Below, piece after piece: positions 1-6,737 of a stretch of 7,495 nt of DNA. Source of the stretch: an uncultured Sphingomonadales bacterium. Lineage in GTDB: Bacteria > Pseudomonadota > Alphaproteobacteria > Sphingomonadales > Sphingomonadaceae. Each line of letters begins with the position of its first letter. Within the stretch, counting starts at the first letter, position 1. Location: NCBI GenBank assembly GCA_903911985.1, contig CAIWFP010000461.1, positions 1 through 7,495 of the forward strand, written 5' to 3'. The position numbers were made by a program, and so were the translations under genes. The notes beneath the pieces are model-generated. The model saw nothing but the letters and a program-made list of their open reading frames with translations, did no database searches and was not told the DNA's origin.

Positions 1-1
1 C

Positions 2-112
2 CTGCTGGATGCGGCGGGCGTCGGCGATGACGTCTCGGTGGACGAGTTCCGCCGCTACGGCTCGGGGCGCCAACTTTACAATTTCCACGTCGATAACGCT
101 GCGGCCTATTAA
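2..112 (+). CDS. mgsB: C-terminal end of MgsB/GlxC-like GXGXG-domain subunit (partial)
   Basis: Only the last 36 codons are present; the gene begins before the window. The visible tail includes RRYGSGRQLYNFHVDN and ends in AAY before TAA. I recognise this from memory as the usual C-terminus of the GlxC/MgsB family, which corresponds to the C-terminal GXGXG beta-helix domain of large glutamate synthase (GltB). In N-methylglutamate synthase this subunit works with an amidotransferase-like subunit (MgsA) and the FMN subunit (MgsC). The stop codon overlaps the AAGGAG ribosome binding site of the next gene, which indicates translational coupling in one operon. The family assignment rests on a short tail plus the very clear identity of the neighbour. 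An annotation of glxC, as in rhizobia, would be equally valid. Confidence 0.8.
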   Translation: MLDAAGVGDDVSVDEFRRYGSGRQLYNFHVDNAAAY

Positions 113-116
113 GGAG
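111..116 (+). promoter_or_regulatory. Ribosome binding site supporting a TTG start
   Basis: AAGGAG lies 7 nt before the TTG at 124 and shares two bases with the TAA stop of the upstream gene. This strong site decides the start of the mgsC-like gene even though TTG is a rare initiator. The overlap suggests ribosomes finishing the upstream gene reinitiate here. Confidence 0.8.
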
Positions 117-123
117 ACGCGCT

Positions 124-1455
124 TTGGATATCTCGCACATCCCGCAGACGCTGCCGCGTTTTTCCGCCACTTTCGATCCGCACACCTTGTCGGAAATCCG
201 GCGGGCGGCGGCCACCGGTATCTATGACATCCGTGGCGGCGGCACCAAGCGCCACCTGCCGCATTTCGACGATCTGCTGTTCCTCGGCGCCTCCATGTCG
301 CGCTATCCGCTGGAAGGTTATCGCGAGAAATGCGCAACCGATGTCTGGCTGGGCACCCGCTTTGCCAAAAAGCCGATCCATCTGAAGATCCCCATCACCA
401 TTGCCGGCATGAGCTTTGGCTCGCTGTCGGCGCAGGCGAAGGAGGCGCTGGGGCGCGGGGCCACGCTTGCCGGCACCTCCACTACCACCGGCGATGGCGG
501 CATGACGCCCGAGGAACGCGGTCAATCGGAAGTGCTGGTCTATCAATATCTGCCCAGCCGCTATGGCATGAACCCGGATGACATCCGCAAGGCCGATGCC
601 ATCGAGATCGTCATTGGCCAAGGCGCAAAACCGGGCGGCGGCGGCATGCTGCTGGGCCAGAAAATCTCCGACCGCGTCGCCGAAATGCGCACCCTGCCCA
701 AGGGCATCGACCAGCGCAGCGCCTGCCGCCACCCGGATTGGACCGGGCCGGACGACCTTGAGATCAAGATCGGCGAGCTGCGCGAGATCACCGACTGGGA
801 AAAGCCGATCTACATCAAGGTGGGCGCTACCCGCCCCTATTACGACGTGGCGCTGGCGGTGAAATCCGGCGCCGATGTGGTGGTGCTGGATGGCATGCAG
901 GGCGGCACGGCGGCGACGCAGGAGGTGTTCATCGAACACGTCGGCATCCCCATCCTCGCCGCTATCCGCCCGGCGGTGCAGGCGCTGCAGGATCTGGGCA
1001 TGCATCGCAAGGTGCAGCTGATCGTCTCGGGCGGCATCCGCAACGGCGCCGATGTCGCCAAGGCGCTGGCGCTGGGGGCGGATGCGGTGTCCATCGGCAC
1101 GGCGGCGCTGGTGGCGCTGGGCGACAATAGCCCGTCCCATGAGGAAGATTACCACAAGCTGGGCACCACCGCCGGCGCCTATGACGATTGGCACGAGGGC
1201 AAAGACCCCGCCGGCATCACCACGCAGGATCCGGTTCTGGCGGCAAGGCTCGATCCGGTGGAGGCGGGACGCCGGCTGGCCAACTACCTCGCGGTGCTGA
1301 CGCTGGAAGCGCAAACCATCGCCCGCGCCTGCGGCAAAAGCCATTTGCACAATCTGGAGCCCGAGGATCTCGTCGCGCTGACGATTGAGGCGGCAGCCAT
1401 GGCGCGGGTGCCGCTGGCAGGCACCAGCTGGGTGCCGGGCATGGCCGGCTTCTGA
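124..1455 (+). CDS. mgsC: FMN-binding glutamate-synthase-like subunit (N-methylglutamate synthase subunit MgsC / GlxD)
   Basis: This 443-residue protein matches the usual size of the GlxD/MgsC family, the equivalent of the FMN-binding (beta/alpha)8 synthase domain of GltB. Visible motifs are MSFGSLS (96-102), STTTGDGGM (119-127), GQGAKPGGGGML (165-176), DGMQGGTAATQ (256-266) and an FMN-phosphate-type segment SGGIRNGADVAKALALGADA (302-321). TTQDP (366-370) matches the GltB ATQDP motif. As part of MgsABC it would form N-methylglutamate from methylamine-derived gamma-glutamylmethylamide in the cytoplasm. The gltB-type cysteine cluster is not visible before TTQDP; the only cysteines are C70, C201 and C403. 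The start is TTG, chosen for the AAGGAG 7 nt upstream and the family-like N-terminus. The adjacent gmaS-like gene favours methylamine metabolism. A glx role of unknown substrate remains possible. Confidence 0.9.
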   Translation: MDISHIPQTLPRFSATFDPHTLSEIRRAAATGIYDIRGGGTKRHLPHFDDLLFLGASMSRYPLEGYREKCATDVWLGTRFAKKPIHLKIPITIAGMSFGSLSAQAKEALGRGATLAGTSTTTGDGGMTPEERGQSEVLVYQYLPSRYGMNPDDIRKADAIEIVIGQGAKPGGGGMLLGQKISDRVAEMRTLPKGIDQRSACRHPDWTGPDDLEIKIGELREITDWEKPIYIKVGATRPYYDVALAVKSGADVVVLDGMQGGTAATQEVFIEHVGIPILAAIRPAVQALQDLGMHRKVQLIVSGGIRNGADVAKALALGADAVSIGTAALVALGDNSPSHEEDYHKLGTTAGAYDDWHEGKDPAGITTQDPVLAARLDPVEAGRRLANYLAVLTLEAQTIARACGKSHLHNLEPEDLVALTIEAAAMARVPLAGTSWVPGMAGF

Positions 1456-1470
1456 GGGCCGGCTTCTGAG
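1443..1470 (+). repeat. Perfect 14-bp tandem duplication spanning the mgsC stop codon
   Basis: GGCCGGCTTCTGAG occurs at 1443-1456 and again immediately at 1457-1470. The first copy carries the last codons and the TGA of mgsC; the second copy lies in the spacer in a shifted frame. This looks like a recent slippage or recombination duplication. The following spacer to the next start (about 109 nt after the mgsC stop) shows no convincing promoter or terminator. Confidence 0.9.
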
Positions 1471-1564
1471 TGCCGAATAACCCGATTTCGCAGGCAGGAA
1501 GACATCTCCACGAGGGACGCAAAGGCCAACAACGCCGCCGCCCCGCCGGACAGGGAACGAAACG

Positions 1565-2860
1565 ATGAGCATCGACCTTGCAGACGCCGCCCGCGAAAAG
1601 GGCATCAAATACTTCCTGATCGCCTACACCGATCTGTTCGGCAGCCAGCGTGCCAAGCTGGTGCCGGCCAGCGCCATTGCCGAAATGCAGAAAAACGGCG
1701 CGGGCTTCGCCGGCTTTGCCACATGGCTGGACATGACGCCCGCCGATCCCGACCTCTTTGCCGTGCCCGATCCCACCAGCCTGATCCAGCTGCCGTGGAA
1801 GCCGGAAGTGGGCTGGCTGGCCGCCGACTTGTGGATGGATGGCAAGCCGGTGCTGGCCAGCCCCCGCAATGCGCTGAAGGCACAGCTTGCCCGTGCGGCC
1901 GAGTCTGGCTTCACCATGAAAACCGGCGTGGAATGTGAATTCTTCCTCACCTCGCCAGACGGCACCGCCATTTCAGACGCCGCCGATACCCAGACCAAGC
2001 CCTGCTATGATCAGCAGGCGCTGATGCGTCGCTATGACGTGATTACCGAGATCTGCGACGCCATGCTGGAGCTGGGCTGGAAGCCCTATCAAAACGACCA
2101 CGAGGACGCCAACGGCCAGTTCGAAATGAACTGGAACTACGACGATGCCCTGATCACCGCCGACCGGCAGGCCTTCTTCAAATTCCTCGCCAAATCGGTG
2201 GCGGAAAAGCATGGGTTCCGGGCGACCTTCATGCCCAAGCCCTTTGCCAATCTCACCGGCAACGGCTGCCACATGCATGTCTCGCTGTGGAAGGGTAAAA
2301 CCAATGTCTTTGAGGCGGGCGAGGGCGAGACGATCTCTGCCACCGGCCTTGGCTTCATCGGCGGGCTGATCCATTCGGCCCCGGCGCTGGCGGCGATCTG
2401 CAACCCCACGGTCAACAGCTACAAGCGGATCAACGCCCCGCGCACCACCTCTGGCGCCACCTGGTCGCCCAGTTCGGTCACGTGGACGGGCAACAACCGC
2501 ACCCATATGATCCGCGTGCCAGAGGGCAACCGCTTCGAGTTCCGCCTCGCCGATGGCGCCACCAACCCCTACCTCATGCCCGCCGCCGTGCTGGCCGCCG
2601 GGCTGGATGGCATGGCCAATGGGCGCGATCCCGGGCCACGGCTCGATATCAACATGTATACCCAGGGCCATACGGTGAAGGGGGTGAAGGCGCTGCCGCT
2701 CAACCTGCTGGATGCGCTGCGGGCGCTGGAGGCCAGCGATGTGCTGGGCGCGGCGCTGGGCCCGGTGGTGCCGGCTTTCCTCAAGCTGAAACATGCCGAA
2801 TGGAACGATTACGCCCGGCACCTCACCCAGTGGGAGCGTGATACGACTCTTGATTGCTGA
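1565..2860 (+). CDS. gmaS: Gamma-glutamylmethylamide synthetase / type III glutamine synthetase (GmaS/GlnT)
   Basis: This 431-residue protein has the glutamine synthetase fold and the length of the GlnT/GmaS group. Catalytic-core motifs appear in order: GVECEF with metal ligands E123 and E125, NDHEDANGQFE (177-187), KPFANLTGNGCHMH (225-238), NPTVNSYKRI (280-289), NRTHMIRVP (311-319), and FEFRLAD plus NPYLMPAA (324-341). GmaS uses ATP to join methylamine to glutamate in the cytoplasm; true GlnT makes glutamine. The protein runs from NMYTQGHT to KALPLNLLDAL with no NLYDLP-type segment, so the adenylylation tyrosine of type I enzymes appears absent. ATG 1565 is preceded by AGGGA 8 nt upstream. 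The position directly after mgsC supports GmaS over ordinary glutamine synthetase, but sequence alone does not prove the amine substrate. The 3' end merges into a tandem repeat. Confidence 0.87.
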   Translation: MSIDLADAAREKGIKYFLIAYTDLFGSQRAKLVPASAIAEMQKNGAGFAGFATWLDMTPADPDLFAVPDPTSLIQLPWKPEVGWLAADLWMDGKPVLASPRNALKAQLARAAESGFTMKTGVECEFFLTSPDGTAISDAADTQTKPCYDQQALMRRYDVITEICDAMLELGWKPYQNDHEDANGQFEMNWNYDDALITADRQAFFKFLAKSVAEKHGFRATFMPKPFANLTGNGCHMHVSLWKGKTNVFEAGEGETISATGLGFIGGLIHSAPALAAICNPTVNSYKRINAPRTTSGATWSPSSVTWTGNNRTHMIRVPEGNRFEFRLADGATNPYLMPAAVLAAGLDGMANGRDPGPRLDINMYTQGHTVKGVKALPLNLLDALRALEASDVLGAALGPVVPAFLKLKHAEWNDYARHLTQWERDTTLDC

Positions 2861-2993
2861 GCGCGCCGCCCGCGCTGACTTGATTGCTGGCGGCAACGCC
2901 AGCGGGGACTTGATTACTGGCGCCAACGCCAGCGGGGCCTGGATTGCTGGCGGCAACGCCAGCGGGGCCTTGATCGGTCGGCAGGGGGATTGA
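2850..2993 (+). repeat. 30-bp tandem hairpin array seeded in the gmaS 3' end
   Basis: Units run 2850-2879, 2880-2909, 2910-2939 and 2940-2969, followed by a degenerate start of a fifth unit (TTGAT at 2970). Units 2 to 4 agree at 27-28 of 30 positions. Unit 1 shares the first ten bases TTGATTGCTG, which are the final coding bases of gmaS, and then diverges. Units 2 and 4 each hold a perfect stem GCTGGCG / CGCCAGC around a GCAA loop (2886-2903 and 2946-2963). Unit 3 holds a 6-bp stem around CCAA (2917-2932). Unit 1 holds AGCGCG / CGCGCT around CCGCC (2860-2876). No U-tract follows, so this is not a standard intrinsic terminator. It could stabilise the gmaS transcript, attenuate read-through or be neutral. 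The 30-bp period keeps reading frames open, which produces spurious decapeptide-repeat frames. Confidence 0.93.
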
Positions 2994-3035
2994 CGATTTC
3001 GCCATGAGGGAGCTTCTATTGCGGCGATCACAGGA

Positions 3036-4807
3036 ATGGGAATGGCCGTGATGCAATCGGGGGCAGATTCCGGATCGTCCTCCTCAGGCGTCCCGCTGAC
3101 CAGCGCGGCATGGCTGGGCCGAACGCGCAAAGCCCAGTTTGCGGTGGGGCTCGCCAGCCGGGCCGGGCGGCGGGAATTAAATCAGGACGTTGTCGCCTGG
3201 CACGAGGGCGATGATATCCGCAAGGCGACCCATGGCGCCGTGGCGCTGCTGTCCGATGGCATGGGTGGGCAAAAGGCTGGCGGGCTGGCGGCCAAGCTGG
3301 CCTGCGAGACCTTCATCGATGCCTATTTCGCCCAGTCGCCCACGCTGGGCGTGGCCGTGGCCGCCGAGCGGGCCCTGTCGAGCTATAACCGCTGGCTGCA
3401 TGCCATGGGGCGCGAAGATGCGGAGATGGCGGGCGCGGGCTGCACCTTTACCGCATTGGTGCTGAAAGGGCGCATGGCCCATCTGCTGCATGTTGGCGAT
3501 AGCCGCGCGTGGCACCTGCGCGAAGGGCGGCTTTACCAGCTCAGCGCGGATCACAAGCCGCCGGGGCTGGCCGATTCACCCTATCTGTCGCGCGCGCTCG
3601 GTCTGGAGCCGCAACTGCGCGTCGATCACGCCATCATCCCACTGGAAGCGCATGACCGTCTGTTGCTGACCAGCGATGGCGTGCATGGCGTGTTGAGTGC
3701 GCAGGCGCTTGAGGAGGTGCTGAACCGGCGCGGACCTCCGTCGCGGGCCGCCGACGAGATTATTGACATGGCGCTGGCCTTCGGCTCCTCCGACAATGTC
3801 AGCGCGGTGGTGATTGATCTGGTTGCGCTGCCCGATGCCGATGCGGCAGGCCTGGCCACGCTGGCCGCCGGTCTGGCCGTGCCGCCAGCGCCCGATGTCG
3901 GTGCGGTGATCGACGGCTTGCGGCTGGAGCGCCAGCTGTCCGATGGCGAGCAGACCCGCGCCTTTGTCGTTCGGCGGCAGGGAGACGATGAACGCCTCGT
4001 CGCCAAGTTCCCCCGCCCGGAGCGCACCGGCGAAACCGCCGCCCGCGAGGCGTTCCTGCGCGAAAGGCTGATCGCGACCCTCGTGGATTCGCCGCATATT
4101 GCCCGCATCATCCCCCTGGCACCCGAAACGCAGAGCAGGGTCTACACGCTGATGCCGTTTTACGATGGCGAGGCGCTGGAAGCGCGGCTGAAACGGGCCA
4201 CGCCCAGCTATGCCGAAGGGCTGAAAATTGCCGCTGGCCTCGCGCGCGGCATCATCGCGCTACACCGTCTGGGTATTATTCACCGCGATATCAAGCCCGA
4301 CAACGTTATGGTGGATGCGGGCGGCGGTGTGCGCCTCATCGACTTTGGCGTGGCCCGGATCCCCCAGATGGAGGACACGGAAAATAGCGATGTGCCCGGC
4401 AGCCACGGCTATCTGGCACCCGAATTATATCGCGGACAGCGCGGCGACGAGGCCAGCGATCAGTTCGCCTTTGGCGTCACCCTCTACCGCATCTTCACCG
4501 GCCAGTTTCCCTTTACCGATCTGCAATCGCTGCAGCGGCCCGGCTACGACAGCCCGCTGATCCCATTGCCCTGCGGCCGGACATGCCGGCCTGGCTGGCG
4601 CTGGCCATGCGCCGGGCGGTGCAGGTGGAGGCGGGGGATCGTTTTGGCGACATGATCGAATTGCTGCATGTGCTGGAGCGCGGCAGCGAGCTTGCCGCGC
4701 CCCGGCTCCCCGCGCTCTCCATCGCCCAGCGCAACCCGCTGCTGCTGTGGCAGTTGCTGTCGCTGGTGCTGCTTCTGGCGCTGATCGTGGTGTTGGCGCG
4801 TCGATAG
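3036..4807 (+). pseudogene. Bifunctional PP2C phosphatase / Ser-Thr kinase with membrane anchor, frameshifted
   Basis: Residues 35-265 form a PP2C phosphatase with NQD (49-51), DGMGG (74-78), GDSRAW (154-159), LLLTSDG (209-215) and SDNVS (252-256), all metal-site motifs. Residues 295-500 form a Hanks-type kinase with K324 in LVAKFP, probable helix-C E338, HRDIKPDN (416-423), DFG (436-438) and APE (461-463). The glycine-rich loop is not recognisable. The first frame reads out at 4655 with a nonsensical arginine-rich tail. The frame ending at 4807 supplies the missing kinase end (RPDMPAWLALAMRRAV) and a membrane segment (LLLWQLLSLVLLLALIVVLA). Adding one C to the CCC at 4562-4564 restores a 590-residue protein reading PLIPIALRPDMPAW. 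I see no slippery heptamer, so mutation or sequencing error is likelier than programmed shifting. ATG 3042 (AGGA 6 nt upstream) is an alternative start. An ATT at 3018 in the same frame has AGGGAG 5 nt upstream. Confidence 0.83.
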
Positions 4808-4975
4808 CCCAGCCCTGTGCGCCATGGGGTTTCGCCGGGATTGCAATGTTCCCCCTGATAAACGCGGAACGCCAATTTGCGAGCCTGTGTTCGGCGGATC
4901 GACGGCATTTTCGATGCCGGAGACGTTCGGCGGGTTGACCCATAACGCCCGAATATTCGCGAATTGTCAGCTTTA

Positions 4976-5018
4976 TGTTGGCAATTCCGTCAGATTTCGC
5001 CGGTTTGTTGGCATTTCC
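4976..5018 (+). repeat. Direct repeat TGTTGGCAWTTCC, two copies 30 bp apart
   Basis: Copies at 4976-4988 (TGTTGGCAATTCC) and 5006-5018 (TGTTGGCATTTCC) match at 12 of 13 bases. Their starts are exactly 30 bp apart, about three helical turns. A weaker third match (9 of 13) starts at 5044 and overlaps the -35 element. An ATTGC-T-GCAAT dyad follows at 5022-5032. Phased upstream copies like these could be activator sites, but this is inferred only from arrangement. Confidence 0.5.
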
Positions 5019-5045
5019 AGAATTGCTGCAATGCGACAAACCATG

Positions 5046-5075
5046 TTGACAGCTTCGCGCAGCTGTGTTCATCAT
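5046..5075 (+). promoter_or_regulatory. Sigma-70-type promoter candidate for the permease gene
   Basis: TTGACA (5046-5051) is a perfect -35 hexamer. CATCAT (5070-5075) is a 4-of-6 match to the -10, at 18-bp spacing. The permease start codon lies 45 bp downstream of it. The weak -10 and long spacing would suit an activator-dependent promoter. Confidence 0.5.
5049..5066 (+). promoter_or_regulatory. Operator-like dyad ACAGCT-N6-AGCTGT
   Basis: A perfect 6-bp inverted repeat with a 6-nt centre (TCGCGC) overlaps the end of the -35 and the spacer of the candidate promoter. Its position would let a bound dimer block RNA polymerase. It could instead be a small RNA hairpin if transcription starts upstream. 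Confidence 0.4.
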
Positions 5076-5119
5076 AGGAAATAAGATTCACCGTAGCGAA
5101 ACTTGATGGAGAATTACCC

Positions 5120-6505
5120 ATGTCCGAACTAAGGGCCGACAGATTAAGTTTCATCGAGGCGATCGGCCAGTCCGTCGCCAATGTTTCGCCTACGCTAACA
5201 CCGGCCATCGGGATAACAGTGGTGGTGGCAACGGCGGGCACGGCCTCCTGGCTGGTATTTGTGCTGGCCACGATCGCCCTGGTCGTGGTGGGCTTCAACA
5301 TTGGCAAGCTGGCCAGCAAGATCTCTGCGGCGGGATCCTTCTTCCTGTATATTTCGCGCGGGCTTAATCCTGCCCTTGGCATGCTGTCGGGCTGGGCCAT
5401 GCTGGCGGCCTATGTCACCACCGCCATCGCCCTTACCGCGACCACGGCGCTGTTTGTCCAGTCGCTGATTACGGGCCTCGGCTTCTCGCTGGTGGTGCCG
5501 CCAGTGGTGCTTTACGCGATGATTTCCGTTGGCGTTTACTTCTTTGCGGTGCGCGATATCCGCTTCTCGTCGCGCCTCGGCCTTGGGCTCGAAGTGGTAT
5601 CGGTGGCCGTGATCGCGCTGGTCTGCTTCCTGTCGTGGCAGGCGCATGGCTTTGCCACCGATACCAAGCAGCTCAGCCTCACCGGCGTCAGCTTCAGCGC
5701 CGTTGGCCAATCGATCGTCTTCGGCATTTTCTCCTACGTCGGCTTTGAAAGCGCGGCGACACTGGGCAAGGAAACCCGCAACCCCAAGGAGGTCATTCCC
5801 CGGGCGGTGATCCTGACCCCCATTCTGGCCGGTGCGGTATTCATCCTCACCACCTATTTCATCGTGCAGGGCTTTGGCGACGATACCGCCAAGCTCGGCG
5901 CCAGCGCGGGGCCGCTGGCCGATATCGTGCCTGGCAAGGGAAAATCGCTTACCATCCTCGTCTACATCGGCGCGGCGATCAGCATGTTCGCCTGTGCCCT
6001 TGCCTCCATCAACAGCTTCTCGCGCATATTGTTCTCGCTCGGCCGCTATCAGTTCGTTCACAAGACGATGGGTAGCGTGCATGCCAAGCACCAGACGCCG
6101 CATGCCGCGGTTGCTATCGGTGTCATCATCAACTTTGCGGTCTGCGCGGCCTTCGCCAGCCATGCCTATACGGATCTGCTGGGCTGGTTTGGTACTCTGG
6201 CCAGCTATGGCTTCATCTTCGTCTATTTCCTGTGCTCGGTTGCCTCGCCAGCGTTGCTGCGCAAAACCGGTGAAGCGACGCCCATGGTCTATATCATGGG
6301 GGCGCTTGGCTGCCTGCTGATGCTGTTTTCGGCGGCGGGCAGTCTCTATCCGGTGCCGGCGGCGCCGCTGAAATACCTGCCATACGGATTTGCCGCCTAT
6401 ATGCTGATTGGCACGGCCTGGTTCTTCATTCTCAAGGGGCGGTTGCCACAGGCGGCGCTGTCCATCGAGCATGACCTTGAAGGACTGGTCATGGGTCCCA
6501 AATAG
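5120..6505 (+). CDS. APC-superfamily amino acid/amine permease
   Basis: This 461-residue inner-membrane protein has about 12 hydrophobic segments. My estimates are 14-36, 40-60, 86-113, 121-145, 155-174, 196-214, 229-250, 276-300, 328-348, 354-378, 388-410 and 418-438, matching APC (2.A.3) transporters. The segment from YVGFESAATLG to RNPKEVIPRAV (206-230) is the characteristic helix-6 exit motif (GFE, then NP and IPRA). Helix 1 carries ANVSPTLTPAIG in the position of the substrate-binding unwound region. Such proteins couple amino acid or amine uptake to protons or exchange. GGAG (5108-5111) lies 8 nt before ATG 5120. The coding end has a double TAG stop. Its own promoter-like region and following hairpin suggest a separate unit from the gmaS cluster. 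The substrate cannot be read from sequence; glutamate, methylated amines or an unrelated amino acid are all possible. Confidence 0.87.
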   Translation: MSELRADRLSFIEAIGQSVANVSPTLTPAIGITVVVATAGTASWLVFVLATIALVVVGFNIGKLASKISAAGSFFLYISRGLNPALGMLSGWAMLAAYVTTAIALTATTALFVQSLITGLGFSLVVPPVVLYAMISVGVYFFAVRDIRFSSRLGLGLEVVSVAVIALVCFLSWQAHGFATDTKQLSLTGVSFSAVGQSIVFGIFSYVGFESAATLGKETRNPKEVIPRAVILTPILAGAVFILTTYFIVQGFGDDTAKLGASAGPLADIVPGKGKSLTILVYIGAAISMFACALASINSFSRILFSLGRYQFVHKTMGSVHAKHQTPHAAVAIGVIINFAVCAAFASHAYTDLLGWFGTLASYGFIFVYFLCSVASPALLRKTGEATPMVYIMGALGCLLMLFSAAGSLYPVPAAPLKYLPYGFAAYMLIGTAWFFILKGRLPQAALSIEHDLEGLVMGPK

Positions 6506-6540
6506 TAGCTCGCCTCACAGGCAATTGTTCGGATTACAGC

Positions 6541-6570
6541 AGCCGGCTCCGGAAAATTCCGGGGCCGGTT
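6541..6570 (+). terminator. Terminator-like hairpin after the permease gene
   Basis: CCGGCTCCGG (6543-6552) pairs with CCGGGGCCGG (6559-6568) through ten positions including one T-G wobble. AAAATT lies between them. The stem begins 36 nt after the permease stop and is followed by TTTGCCGTTT, an interrupted U-rich stretch. It is a strong stem with a poor U-tract, so termination is likely but its efficiency is uncertain. Nothing gene-like is evident in the remaining spacer up to 6737; it contains a short TTGCC-GT-GGCAA dyad at 6641-6652. Confidence 0.6.
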
Positions 6571-6737
6571 TGCCGTTTGCGGCATTGATGAGCGCGGGCA
6601 GGAGACTGGATTGATAGGCCCGCACTTCGTCCCTTGCGAATTGCCGTGGCAAGCCGGGCGGCAAATATTTCCGCTGTCGGCTGGGGCGCGCGGATGGGGG
6701 TGGCGTCTTAGACCGGAAGTCTGGGTTGAGGTGATAA

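Larger units (their letters stand above)
4808..5119 (+). other. AT-richer intergenic spacer with multiple dyads
   Basis: No convincing gene is seen in these 312 bases. Features in order are a 6-bp hairpin CGGCAT / ATGCCG with loop TTTCG (4903-4919, no U-tract), a palindrome ATTCGCGAAT (4955-4964), and an inverted repeat GAATTG / CAATTC with 15 nt between (4961-4987). These are followed by the direct repeats, ATTGC-T-GCAAT dyad and promoter listed separately. The clear drop in GC and the density of symmetry suggest a regulated promoter region for the permease gene. Confidence 0.6.

Noticed and set aside
109..1608. 499-codon open frame on the - strand opposite mgsC
   Set aside because: Its composition is a GC-rich antisense shadow of a confidently identified + strand enzyme, with no recognisable motif.
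2793..2993. Small + strand frame with a decapeptide repeat (LIAGGNASG-like)
   Set aside because: It starts inside gmaS in another frame, lacks a ribosome binding site, and the peptide repeat is explained by the 30-bp tandem repeat.
2850..2993. Possible CRISPR array
   Set aside because: Units are contiguous 30-bp tandem copies with no unique spacers and no cas genes nearby.
1973..3130. 385-codon open frame on the - strand across gmaS and the repeat array
   Set aside because: Antisense to gmaS; its internal 10-residue repeats come simply from the 30-bp DNA repeat read in a multiple of three.
4555..4585. Programmed -1 ribosomal frameshift in the kinase gene
   Set aside because: No X-XXY-YYZ slippery sequence or obvious stimulatory structure is visible at the break; a missing C explains it more simply.
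4824..5084. 86-codon frame in the spacer before the permease
   Set aside because: No ribosome binding site or recognisable domain, and it overlaps the promoter-like elements.
5195..6472. 425-codon frame on the - strand opposite the permease
   Set aside because: Highly charged, Arg/Gly/Asp-rich antisense shadow of a clear membrane transporter.
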